NCBI GenBank assembly: GCA_910584735.1
Contig: CAJUBM010000005.1
Coordinates: forward strand, 1 to 38,628
Direction: 5' to 3'
Source: an uncultured Muribaculaceae bacterium
GTDB lineage: Bacteria > Bacteroidota > Bacteroidia > Bacteroidales > Muribaculaceae
Length of the DNA stretch: 38,628 bases
Numbering within the stretch: position 1 is the first letter of the stretch; every line of letters starts with the position of its first letter. The translations under genes were made by a program, and so were the position numbers. Positions 1-12,300 of the stretch are shown here, in pieces. The notes under the pieces are model-generated. The model searched no databases. It worked only from the letters and a program-made list of their open reading frames with translations, and was not told the origin of the DNA.

Positions 1-50
1 GCATCAGCCTTCCAAGCTGAGGGTCGCGAGTTTGAGCCTCGTCTTCCGCT
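1..50 (+). tRNA. tRNA-Gly(TCC), 3' part only
   Basis: The window opens inside a tRNA. The anticodon stem CAGC/GCTG encloses the 7-base loop CTTCCAA with anticodon TCC (glycine). A T-arm follows (GCGAG, loop TTTGAGC, CTCGT), then the acceptor 3' strand CTTCCGC and discriminator T. No CCA is encoded. The 5' half (acceptor 5' strand and D-arm) lies outside the window. It precedes tRNA-Thr and tuf, an order also seen at the tufB locus of other bacteria. Confidence 0.9.
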
Positions 51-99
51 CAAAATCCTGCCTCTTCCGGCATGTCCGTGCATGAGGGTCGGATGCAAT

Positions 100-171
<72 letters not shown>

Positions 172-348
172 CTTCTTTATAAGAAATCAACACAGCCCCG
201 GCAGTGCCTTACCATTGTCGTGGCTTGTCGGTTGAAATCAATCCTGCCCCGCCACAAGGGAATAATCTCTGCTGCGGTGGCTTTTGGTGAATATATCGGC
301 CGGCATCCTTACTCTGATTCTAACAATTTTTATACTAATAGCAAAGTT

Positions 349-1533
349 ATGGCTAAAGAGAAATTCGAAAGAACCAAACCGCATGTTAACATCGGTACCA
401 TCGGCCACGTTGACCATGGTAAAACCACTCTGACCGCCGCCATCACTACCGTGCTGGCCAAGGCTGGTCTCTCTGAGGTTAAGTCCTTCGACCAGATTGA
501 CAACGCCCCCGAGGAAAAAGAGCGTGGTATCACTATCAATACCGCTCACGTAGAATACGAGACCGCAAACCGTCACTACGCACACGTTGACTGCCCGGGT
601 CACGCTGACTACGTGAAGAACATGGTTACCGGTGCTGCCCAGATGGACGGTGCAATCATCGTGGTTGCCGCTACCGACGGTCCTATGCCCCAGACTCGTG
701 AGCACATCCTGCTCGCCCGTCAGGTGAACGTGCCCCGTCTGGTTGTTTTCCTCAACAAGTGCGACATGGTCGATGACGAAGAGATGCTCGAACTCGTTGA
801 AATGGAAATGCGCGAACTTCTCTCCGCTTACGAATACGATGGCGACGAAACCCCCATCATCCGTGGCTCTGCCCTGGGCGCCCTCAACGGCGAACCCCAG
901 TGGGAAGCTAAGGTTATGGAACTCATGGCCGCTGTTGACGAGTGGATTCCCCTGCCTCCCCGCGATATAGACAAACCCTTCCTTATGCCTGTTGAGGACG
1001 TGTTCTCAATCACAGGTCGTGGTACCGTGGCTACCGGCCGTATCGAAACCGGTATCGTTAAGGTTGGTGACGAAGTTCAGATCATGGGTCTCGGCGCTGA
1101 CATGAAGTCAACCGTAACCGGTGTCGAGATGTTCCGCAAGCTCCTTGATCAGGGTGAAGCCGGTGACAACGTTGGTCTGCTCCTCCGTGGTATTGACAAG
1201 AAGGAAATCAAGCGCGGTATGGTAATCTGCCACCCGGGTCTTGTTAAGCCCCACTCGAAGTTCAAAGCTTCCGTTTATATCCTGAAGAAGGAAGAAGGCG
1301 GCCGTCACACTCCGTTCCATAACCACTACCGTCCCCAGTTCTACATCCGTACGCTTGACGTTACCGGTGAGATTACTCTCCCCGAAGGTGTAGAGATGGT
1401 AATGCCCGGTGACCACGTTGAGATTATCGTAGACCTCATCACACCGGTTGCTTGCGACCAGGGTCTGCGTTTCGCTATCCGCGAAGGTGGCCGCACCGTA
1501 GGTTCGGGTCAGATTACCGAAATCCTCGACTAA
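349..1533 (+). CDS. tuf: Elongation factor Tu
   Basis: 394 residues, the normal EF-Tu length. It is the GTPase that carries aminoacyl-tRNA to the ribosome A site. The G-domain motifs are clear: GHVDHGKTT (P-loop), GITI (switch I threonine), DCPGHADYV (G3) and NKCD (G4). Domains 2 and 3 follow. The open frame extends upstream through tRNA-Thr, but the start was placed at the ATG giving MAKEKFERTKPHVNIGTIG, the standard EF-Tu N-terminus. No Shine-Dalgarno precedes it, as usual in Bacteroidetes. The 177 bases between tRNA-Thr and the ATG hold no other gene; only a 5-bp hairpin TTCTT/AAGAA directly after the tRNA was seen. A terminator follows the gene. Confidence 0.98.
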   Translation: MAKEKFERTKPHVNIGTIGHVDHGKTTLTAAITTVLAKAGLSEVKSFDQIDNAPEEKERGITINTAHVEYETANRHYAHVDCPGHADYVKNMVTGAAQMDGAIIVVAATDGPMPQTREHILLARQVNVPRLVVFLNKCDMVDDEEMLELVEMEMRELLSAYEYDGDETPIIRGSALGALNGEPQWEAKVMELMAAVDEWIPLPPRDIDKPFLMPVEDVFSITGRGTVATGRIETGIVKVGDEVQIMGLGADMKSTVTGVEMFRKLLDQGEAGDNVGLLLRGIDKKEIKRGMVICHPGLVKPHSKFKASVYILKKEEGGRHTPFHNHYRPQFYIRTLDVTGEITLPEGVEMVMPGDHVEIIVDLITPVACDQGLRFAIREGGRTVGSGQITEILD

Positions 1534-1589
1534 TAAGTCATCTTATCCCGCACCTCGCCTTTTGGTATGGTCGCGGAATAGATAAAACC

Positions 1590-1641
1590 AAAAGCGCCGG
1601 CCGTGTGCCGGGTCTTACCCTCCTCACGGACGGCGCTTTTT
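1590..1641 (+). terminator. Hairpin terminator between tuf and tRNA-Trp
   Basis: AAAAGCGCCG at 1590-1599 pairs with CGGCGCTTTT at 1631-1640. The stem continues inward with CCGTG/CACGG after an unpaired base. The 3' arm ends in a short T run. It probably ends the tRNA-tuf transcript or lets part of it read into tRNA-Trp. Confidence 0.75.
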
Positions 1642-1645
1642 ACAC

Positions 1646-1718
1646 ACGGGTTTAGCTCAGTCGGTAGAGCATCGGTCTCCAAAACCGAGTGTCGGGAGTT
1701 CGAGTCTCTCAACCCGTG
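1646..1718 (+). tRNA. tRNA-Trp(CCA)
   Basis: 73 nt cloverleaf: acceptor ACGGGTT/AACCCGT, all seven pairs canonical; D-stem GCTC/GAGC; anticodon stem TCGGT/ACCGA around loop CTCCAAA (anticodon CCA, tryptophan); T-stem GGGAG/CTCTC with one G·T pair; discriminator G. secE starts 14 bases downstream, so tRNA-Trp and secE-nusG are probably on one transcript, an arrangement conserved in many bacteria. Confidence 0.96.
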
Positions 1719-1732
1719 CAAAAAGAACACAG

Positions 1733-1933
1733 ATGAAAAAACTAAAGTTAATCACCAATATAGAGGAGTCTTACGACGAGCTTCGTTATAAGACTTCTTG
1801 GCCTACCAAGACACAGCTTATCAAGAGCGCATGCATCGTTATGCTTGCCTCTGTGATTATAGCAATCATCATCTTCCTGATGGACCAGGTGGTGGATACG
1901 CTGATGCACTTCATCTACAGTTTCGGTAACTGA
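1733..1933 (+). CDS. secE: Preprotein translocase subunit SecE
   Basis: 66 residues, the short single-span form of SecE. An amphipathic N-terminal helix contains the typical SYDELRYKTSWPT stretch (residues about 13-25), followed by one transmembrane helix rich in I, V, A and L (about 33-55). SecE clamps the SecY channel in the inner membrane for Sec-dependent export. Position between tRNA-Trp and nusG is the classical one. Confidence 0.95.
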   Translation: MKKLKLITNIEESYDELRYKTSWPTKTQLIKSACIVMLASVIIAIIIFLMDQVVDTLMHFIYSFGN

Positions 1934-1961
1934 TGCCAAAGGCGCTTTAGTACACATTGTT

Positions 1962-2573
1962 ATGGAAGCGAAGAAACAGTACACCGATGACCAGAAGTCG
2001 CAGATGCAACGTCTGCACAGAGCCGATGCGCCCCGTCGTGCCTGGTATGTGCTCCGCGCTATATCGGGCAAGGAGGCAAAAGTAAAGGAACTGCTTGACG
2101 GCGCGATAAAGAATACCGATCTTGGGAACTATGTGTTCCAGGTGCTGATTCCTACAGAGAAGGTTCTCTCTGTCAAGAACGGCAAAAAGGTAGTGAAGGA
2201 GAAAAATCTTTACTCCGGATATGTGTTCATTGAGGCCATCCTTGTGGGCGAGGTGATTCACGAACTTACCAATACCACCAACGTAATAGACTTCCTTAAG
2301 GGACGCGGCAAGGATGCCAAGCCCGAACCCCTGCGTGAGAGCGAGGTCATGCGTATGCTCGGCACTGCCGATGAGATTAACGAGAACCTCGACGACGGGG
2401 TGAACGATTACATGGTGGGCGAGACGGTAAAGGTTATCGACGGCCCGTTCAACGGCTTCAACGGAAAGGTGACGGAAGTCTTCCCGGAGAAGAAGAAGTT
2501 GAAGGTCAGTGTGAAAATTTTCGATCGCGACACTCCTTTGGAGTTGGACAACTCACAGGTAGAGCGCGAGTAA
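1962..2573 (+). CDS. nusG: Transcription termination/antitermination protein NusG
   Basis: 203 residues. An N-terminal NGN domain (RRAWYVLRAISGKE at about 25-38, then a YSGYVFIE-type strand) binds the RNA polymerase clamp. A C-terminal KOW domain (VGETVKVIDGPFNGFNGKV) contacts ribosomal protein S10 or Rho. NusG couples transcription with translation and modulates pausing. It lies 28 bases after secE and was probably transcribed with it. A structured 294-base gap separates it from rplK. Confidence 0.97.
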   Translation: MEAKKQYTDDQKSQMQRLHRADAPRRAWYVLRAISGKEAKVKELLDGAIKNTDLGNYVFQVLIPTEKVLSVKNGKKVVKEKNLYSGYVFIEAILVGEVIHELTNTTNVIDFLKGRGKDAKPEPLRESEVMRMLGTADEINENLDDGVNDYMVGETVKVIDGPFNGFNGKVTEVFPEKKKLKVSVKIFDRDTPLELDNSQVERE

Positions 2574-2867
2574 TATAGCTAAGGAAATCTTTCAGTCAGC
2601 ACGGCGGCGTTGCCGCCACTGTAGGCCGGGAGATTTTTTGCGCGACATTATTCCGGGATGTCTTACAGGCAACGCTTCCAAAGCCTGCGGCACTTCTCCC
2701 GGAAACGAAAATCAGGGCGGCGTCCGTTGCGGCGTTTCCCGAACCCCGGTTAGGCGTCTTGCCGGAGGGAGAAGCGATGGTTACGCATCGCCCGGCCTCC
2801 CGAAATGTGGTTTCTTACCGCTCCACGGATAGGCGCAAGTAACTAAATCAATCAAAAAGATCAAGAA
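2574..2867 (+). promoter_or_regulatory. Structured leader of the rplKAJL ribosomal operon
   Basis: A 294-base GC-rich gap without a credible gene. After the hairpin at 2585-2639 come TTCCGGGA (2651-2658) paired with TCCCGGAA (2697-2704), an inner stem CAGGC (2666-2670)/GCCTG (2683-2687), and a later hairpin GCGATG/CATCGC inside 2761-2800. CCGGGAGA (2626-2633) is also an 8/8 complement of TCTCCCGG (2695-2702), so the first and second structures compete. GGAAACG (2701-2707) can instead pair with CGTTTCC (2733-2739). In many bacteria L1 represses rplKA through the mRNA leader; whether that happens here is inference. No good TAnnTTTG box was found. Confidence 0.5.
2585..2639 (+). terminator. Terminator-like hairpin after nusG (possible attenuator)
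   Basis: Three nested stems are visible: AAATCT (2585-2590) with AGATTT (2631-2636), CAGT (2593-2596) with ACTG (2618-2621), and GGCGGC (2603-2608) with GCCGCC (2612-2617) around loop GTT. The right arm runs into six T at 2634-2639. It lies 12 bases after the nusG stop. Because ribosomal genes continue in the same direction, it could be partial or conditional rather than absolute. Confidence 0.65.
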
Positions 2868-3311
2868 ATGGCTAAAGAAATTGCTGGACAGATCAAATTG
2901 CAGATTAAAGGCGGGGCAGCAAACCCCTCGCCTCCCGTAGGTCCCGCTCTCGGTTCCAAGGGTATCAACATCATGGAGTTTTGCAAGCAATTCAATGCCC
3001 GCACCCAGGACAAAGCCGGTAAAGTTCTTCCTGTAATCATCACGTATTACACTGACAAGAGCTTCGACTTTATCGTAAAGACCCCTCCCGTGGCTATCCA
3101 GCTGCTCGAGGTTACCAAGGTCAAGAAGGGTTCGAGCCAGCCTAACCGTCAGAAAGTGGCTGAGATCACTTGGGACCAGGTTAAGGCTATTGCTACCGAC
3201 AAAATGCCCGATTTGAACTGTTTCACCATTGAATCGGCAATGCGCATGGTCGCAGGTACAGCCAGGAGTATGGGTATCACCGTAAAGGGTGAATTTCCCG
3301 CTAACGATTAA
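2868..3311 (+). CDS. rplK: 50S ribosomal protein L11
   Basis: 147 residues. The N-terminal domain contains the proline-rich stretch KGGAANPSPPVGPALGSKG (about 14-32), the thiostrepton-site region. The C-terminal rRNA-binding domain holds DLNCFTIESAMRMVAGTARSMGI. L11 forms part of the GTPase-associated centre where elongation factors bind. It begins a run rplK-rplA-rplJ-rplL, with rplA starting 17 bases after its stop. Confidence 0.98.
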   Translation: MAKEIAGQIKLQIKGGAANPSPPVGPALGSKGINIMEFCKQFNARTQDKAGKVLPVIITYYTDKSFDFIVKTPPVAIQLLEVTKVKKGSSQPNRQKVAEITWDQVKAIATDKMPDLNCFTIESAMRMVAGTARSMGITVKGEFPAND

Positions 3312-3328
3312 TTAACTTCAATTGACAA

Positions 3329-4024
3329 ATGGGTAAACTTACAAAGAATCAGAAAGTAGCTCTTTCGAAGATTGAAGCCGGGAAAGCCTACTCGCTCCTC
3401 GAGGCTGCACAGAAAGTAAAGGAAACCAACTTCGCCAAGTTCGATGCTTCTTTCGACATCGATGTTCGTCTGGGCGTTGACCCCCGTAAGGCCAACCAGA
3501 TGGTTCGCGGTGTCGTAACCCTTCCCCACGGAACGGGCAAGCAGGTACGTGTGCTCGTTTTATGCTCACCTGACGCCGAGGCTGCCGCAAAGGCCGCCGG
3601 TGCCGACTATGTGGGTCTTGACGAGTATATCGACAAGATTAAGGGAGGTTGGACTGACGTTGACGTTATCATCACCCAGCCCGCCATCATGGGTAAAATC
3701 GGTGCCCTGGGCCGTGTTCTCGGTCCCCGTGGCCTGATGCCTAACCCCAAGAGCGGTACGGTTACCGTAGACGTGGCAAAGGCTGTGGAAGAGGTGAAGA
3801 AGGGTAAGATAGACTTCAAGGTTGACAAGAACGGTATCGTTCACACATCAATCGGCAAGGTATCCTTCACTCCGGAGCAGATGAAGGAAAACGCCCGTGA
3901 GTTCATCAACACCCTCATCAAACTCAAGCCCGCTACCGCCAAAGGTACCTATATCAAGAGCATTTATCTTACGTCCACCATGGGCCCCGGCATCAAGGTT
4001 GACTCCAAGACCATTGACGAGTAA
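3329..4024 (+). CDS. rplA: 50S ribosomal protein L1
   Basis: 231 residues, normal for L1. It builds the mobile L1 stalk that moves deacylated tRNA out of the E site. The family signature region around GALGRVLGPRGLMPNPKSGTV is clear at about 127-146, and the C-terminus carries KGTYIKSIYLTSTMGPGIKVD. In other bacteria L1 is also the translational repressor of rplK-rplA. A structured leader is present upstream of rplK, so the same control is possible. Confidence 0.98.
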   Translation: MGKLTKNQKVALSKIEAGKAYSLLEAAQKVKETNFAKFDASFDIDVRLGVDPRKANQMVRGVVTLPHGTGKQVRVLVLCSPDAEAAAKAAGADYVGLDEYIDKIKGGWTDVDVIITQPAIMGKIGALGRVLGPRGLMPNPKSGTVTVDVAKAVEEVKKGKIDFKVDKNGIVHTSIGKVSFTPEQMKENAREFINTLIKLKPATAKGTYIKSIYLTSTMGPGIKVDSKTIDE

Positions 4025-4049
4025 CCCCTTCACAAAGCAGTAAAAGACA

Positions 4050-4574
4050 ATGAAAAAGGAAGATAAAGCCCTAATTATAGAGAAAATCAAGGAGACCATC
4101 AACGGATACTCCTGCTTCTATCTGGTAGAGACCGCCGGCCTCAACGCCGAGAAGACCTCCGCCCTTCGTCGCGAGTGCTTCAAGAACGACATCAAGCTGA
4201 TGGTCGTGAAGAACACTCTCCTCCACAAGGCGTTGGAGCAGATGGAAGGTGATTTCAACGAGATTTATCCTGCTCTGAAGGAGTCTACCTCCCTTATGTG
4301 CTGCAACGTGGGCAATGCCCCCGCCAAGCTCATAAAGAGCTTCCGCAAGAAGGATGACGTGCTGCCCAAGCTGAAGGCCGCTTATGTAGAGGAGACTGTC
4401 TATGTTGGTGAAGACCAGCTTGAGACCCTTTCCAACATCAAGAGCAAGAACGAGCTTATCGCCGATGTGGTTGCTCTGCTCCAGTCGCCTGCCAAGAATG
4501 TTATTTCCGCCCTCCAGAGCGGTGGCAATACCATCCACGGCATCCTCGAGACGCTCTCGAAGAAGGAAGCCTAA
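4050..4574 (+). CDS. rplJ: 50S ribosomal protein L10
   Basis: 174 residues. L10 anchors the L7/L12 dimers to the ribosome stalk base. The N-terminal rRNA-binding domain has LRRECFKNDIKLMVVKNTLL (about 38-57), and the C-terminal helix that binds L12 (residues about 135-170) ends in LSKKEA. The start is the ATG giving MKKEDKALIIEKIKE. It lies 25 bases after rplA, and 85 bases before rplL, a gap in which no separate signal was recognised. Confidence 0.97.
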   Translation: MKKEDKALIIEKIKETINGYSCFYLVETAGLNAEKTSALRRECFKNDIKLMVVKNTLLHKALEQMEGDFNEIYPALKESTSLMCCNVGNAPAKLIKSFRKKDDVLPKLKAAYVEETVYVGEDQLETLSNIKSKNELIADVVALLQSPAKNVISALQSGGNTIHGILETLSKKEA

Positions 4575-4659
4575 ATCTCAGCCGCACTTTGCGGTGTGCC
4601 TCCACCTCTTTCTCCGCTAAATCATCAAAAGTAAAAAACAACTATAATATCATACTACA

Positions 4660-5034
4660 ATGGCAGACATCAAAGCTCTTGCAGAAGAATTAGTTAACCT
4701 TACCGTTAAAGAAGTAAACGAACTCGCCACTCTCCTCAAGGAGGAATACGGCATCGAACCCGCCGCTGCTGCAGTTGCAGTTGCTGCCGGCCCCGCTGCC
4801 GGTGCTCCCGCCGCTGAAGAGAAATCCAGCTTCGACGTTGTCCTCAAATCAGCCGGCGCTGCCAAGCTGCAGGTTGTAAAGGCTGTGAAGGAACTCACCG
4901 GTCTTGGCCTGAAGGAAGCTAAGGAAATGGTAGACGGCGCTCCCTCCGTTGTTAAGGAAGGCCTTGCCAAAGCTGAAGCTGAGAACCTCAAGAAGCAGCT
5001 CGAAGAGGTTGGCGCTGAAGTAGAGCTCAAATAA
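4660..5034 (+). CDS. rplL: 50S ribosomal protein L7/L12
   Basis: 124 residues. N-terminal dimerisation domain (1-33), an alanine-rich flexible hinge (about 36-56), and the C-terminal factor-binding domain with SAGAAKLQVVKAVKELTGL and LKEAKEMVDGAP. These stalk dimers recruit and activate EF-Tu, EF-G and other GTPases. It is the last gene before a strong terminator at 5101-5139. Confidence 0.98.
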   Translation: MADIKALAEELVNLTVKEVNELATLLKEEYGIEPAAAAVAVAAGPAAGAPAAEEKSSFDVVLKSAGAAKLQVVKAVKELTGLGLKEAKEMVDGAPSVVKEGLAKAEAENLKKQLEEVGAEVELK

Positions 5035-5100
5035 TAAATCCTGACAATCGGTCATTCCGGGGCGTGGATATATGCCTCGAGGCCATCAGGAACGTTAAAC

Positions 5101-5139
5101 GGTTAAGTGGAAACCCCTGTGGAATCCACTTAACCTTTT
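5101..5139 (+). terminator. Strong terminator after rplL
   Basis: Perfect 11-bp stem GGTTAAGTGGA (5101-5111) and TCCACTTAACC (5125-5135), 13-base loop, followed by TTTT. It separates the ribosomal protein genes from rpoBC, presumably allowing a different level of expression. Confidence 0.85.
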
Positions 5140-5169
5140 CGCATGTAATCCCCTCCGGTGTTAACAAAG

Positions 5170-5199
5170 TTTGAGAAGGTTTTTCTGTTTTTAAACTTT
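5170..5199 (+). promoter_or_regulatory. Possible rpoB promoter
   Basis: TTTG at 5170-5173 is followed 18 bases later by TAAACTTT at 5192-5199, near the Bacteroidetes pattern TTTG-N19-21-TAnnTTTG but with an imperfect -7 box. It lies in an AT-rich stretch between the rplL terminator and rpoB, leaving a leader of about 90 bases. Position supports it; the imperfect box limits confidence. Confidence 0.4.
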
Positions 5200-5292
5200 T
5201 TTAGCAATATTTAACCCACTCTCCTGCCCTGGCGCAAAGGCGCGTAAGGGCATCTACCTCTTTCTTCATCCTACCATTTCTTAACATTATAT

Positions 5293-9105
<3,813 letters not shown>

Positions 9106-9113
9106 GCCCCTGA

Positions 9114-9155
9114 GCCTTGCGGCGGTAATCATTTTTAAGTATATCGCCGCAGGGC
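9114..9155 (+). other. Hairpin in the rpoB-rpoC gap
   Basis: GCCTTGCGGCG (9114-9124) pairs with CGCCGCAGGGC (9145-9155) in an 11-bp stem with one T·G pair and a 20-base AT-rich loop. No T run follows directly, so it is not a standard terminator. A second hairpin with arms CCGGA/TCCGG lies at about 9193-9222, its right arm containing six T. They may be RNA-processing or stability elements between the two polymerase genes. Confidence 0.5.
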
Positions 9156-9304
9156 AATAAAACGGCTGTTTTCCCGTTATATAATACCGTTGCCGGAGAA
9201 AGGATGCTAATCTTTTTTCCGGTGCGGGAGGACGGGATGGCAGACACGGAGGCTTGCTCCTGAAACTTCTCTCTATTTTTGAACAAAAACACCAAAAACC
9301 ACAT

Positions 9305-12300
9305 ATGGCTTTCAGAAAAGAAAATAAAGCTAAAACAGGTTTCTCCAAGATAACCATAGGGCTTGCGTCGCCCGAGGAAATCCTGGAAAAATCGTCAGGC
9401 GAGGTACTCAAACCCGAAACCATCAACTACCGTACGTACAAACCCGAGCGCGACGGTCTCTTCTGCGAGAGAATCTTCGGCCCGGTGAAGGACTACGAAT
9501 GTCACTGCGGTAAATACAAGCGCATACGTTACAAGGGTATCGTATGCGACCGTTGCGGTGTGGAGGTCACCGAGAAGAAGGTGCGCCGCGAGCGCATGGG
9601 ACACATAAAGCTGGTTGTCCCCGTTGCCCATATCTGGTACTTCCGCTCACTTCCCAATAAGATAGGTTATCTGCTCGGGCTTCCCTCGAAGAAACTCGAT
9701 GCCGTTATCTATTACGAGCGTTATATCGTAATCAATCCCGGTGTGTTTGCCAACGATGACGAGGCTCCTCTGCAGCGTATGGATCTTCTCACCGAGGAGG
9801 ATTACTTCAAATATCTCGACCGTCTCCCCGAGGGGAATGCCCAGCTTCCCGATGACGACCCCGACAAGTTCGTTGCCAAGATGGGTGCCGAGGCCATTTA
9901 CGACCTCCTTTCCACCCTCAACCTTGACGAACTCTCGTACCAGTTGCGCGATACTGCCCATACCGATGGTTCGCAGCAGCGCAAGACCGAGGCTCTGAAA
10001 CGCCTTCAGGTAGTAGAGTCGTTCCGCGCATCTGCCGGGCGCAACAAGCCGGAATGGATGATTCTCCAGGCCGTTCCTGTGATTCCGCCCGACCTGCGTC
10101 CCCTTGTGCCCCTGGACGGCGGACGTTTCGCGACTTCCGACCTCAACGACCTCTACCGCCGTGTGATTATCCGCAACAACCGTCTGAAGCGCCTTATCGA
10201 AATCAAGGCGCCCGAGGTGATTCTCCGAAACGAGAAGCGTATGTTGCAGGAGGCTGTAGACTCGCTGCTCGACAACTCGCGCAAATCGTCGGCGGTGAAG
10301 ACCGATGCCAACCGTCCCCTCAAATCGCTTTCCGACTCTCTGAAAGGTAAGCAGGGACGTTTCCGCCAGAACCTCCTTGGTAAACGTGTCGACTATTCGG
10401 CCCGTTCGGTTATCGTTGTAGGTCCCGAATTGAAGATGCACGAATGTGGCATCCCTAAATATATGGCCGCCGAGCTTTATAAGCCCTTCGTAATCCGCAA
10501 GCTCATAGAGCGCGGAATCGTGAAGACCGTGAAGTCGGCCAAGAAGATTGTCGACCGCAAGGAACCCGTGGTATGGGATATCCTTGAGAATGTGATGAAG
10601 GGCCACCCGGTGCTGCTCAACCGTGCCCCGACGCTTCACCGTCTGGGTATCCAGGCTTTCCAGCCCAAGATGATCGAGGGCAAGGCAATCCAGCTGCACC
10701 CCCTGGCATGTACGGCTTTCAATGCCGACTTCGATGGTGACCAGATGGCCGTCCATCTTCCTCTCGGCAACGAGGCTATCCTTGAGGCCCAGATGCTCAT
10801 GCTCGGCTCGCATAACATCCTCAACCCTGCAAACGGTGCTCCTATCACTGTGCCTTCGCAGGATATGGTACTCGGACTTTACTATATCACCAAGCTCCGC
10901 AAGGGTGCCAAGGGCGAGGGTCTGAAATTCTATGGTCCCGAAGAAGCCCAGATTGCCTACAACGAAGGCCGTCTGAGCCTTCATGCACCCATCTCGGTGA
11001 TGGTTGACGATGTCGATGAGGATGGCAATCCGATCCGCCACCTTGTAGAGAACACCTCCGTAGGACGTGTGCTTTTCAATGAGAACGTGCCTCACGAAAT
11101 CGGCTACGTAAACGAACTCATTTCGAAGAAATCGCTGCGCAATATCATCGGTAAGGTGATTAAGAAATGCGGTATTCCGCGTTCGGCCCAGTTCCTTGAC
11201 GACATCAAGAACATGGGTTACTACATGGCCTTCCGTGGCGGTCTGTCGTTCAACCTCGGTGACGTGATTATCCCCCAGGAGAAGGAGGAAATCGTGAAGA
11301 AGGGTTACGAGCAGGTTGAGGAGGTGATGAACAACTACGCTATGGGTTTCATCACCAACAACGAGCGTTACAACCAGATTATCGATATATGGACGCACGT
11401 AAACTCGCAGCTTACCGATGTGCTCATGAAGCAGATGACTGAGGCCGACCAAGGCTTCAACTCCGTGTTCATGATGCTTGACTCGGGAGCCCGTGGTTCG
11501 AAGGACCAGATTCGCCAGCTTGCAGGTATGCGTGGACTTATGGCCAAGCCCCAGAAGGCAGGTGCCGAGGGTGGCCAGATTATCGAGAACCCGATTCTTG
11601 CAAACTTTAAGGAAGGCCTGTCGGTGCTGGAGTACTTCATCTCTACCCACGGTGCCCGCAAGGGTCTTGCAGATACGGCTCTTAAGACCGCCGATGCCGG
11701 TTACCTGACGCGCCGTCTGGTCGATGTTGCCCACGATGTTATCATCCGCGAGGAGGACTGCGGAACGCTCCGTGGCCTCGTATGTCGCGAGATTAAGAAT
11801 ATGGACGAGGTGGTAGCCTCGCTCGGCGAGCGTATTCTGGGCCGTGTGTCCGTACACGATATTGTCGATCCCACCACCGGCGAGATTATCGTCAAGGCCG
11901 GCGAGGAGATTAACGATGCCGCCGCCGACCGTATCAACCAGTCGCCTATCGAATCGGTTGAAATCCGTTCGGTGCTTACCTGCGAGTCGAAACACGGCGT
12001 ATGCGCCAAGTGCTATGGCCGTAACCTTTCCACCAACCGTCCCGTACAGAAGGGTGAGGCTGTGGGCGTTATCGCGGCCCAGTCGATCGGTGAGCCGGGT
12101 ACGCAGCTTACCCTCCGTACGTTCCACGTCGGTGGTGTGGCTTCGAACATCGCGGCTGTATCGACCATCACGTCACGCTACGAAGGCAAGCTCGAAATTG
12201 AGGAACTCCGCACAGTTACAACCGATGAGGTAGGTCCTAACGGTAAGCCTGTAGAGGTTGTTATAGGCCGTCTGGCCGAACTCCGCATTCTTGACCCGAA

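Noticed and set aside
2638..2832. Open frame in the nusG-rplK gap
   Set aside because: It starts with a non-ATG codon within a T-tailed hairpin, is low in typical protein features, and overlaps competing RNA stems.
9647..12127. 826-codon open frame on the minus strand opposite rpoC
   Set aside because: It lies fully inside rpoC, has no recognisable domain, and long antisense frames are expected opposite highly biased codon usage.
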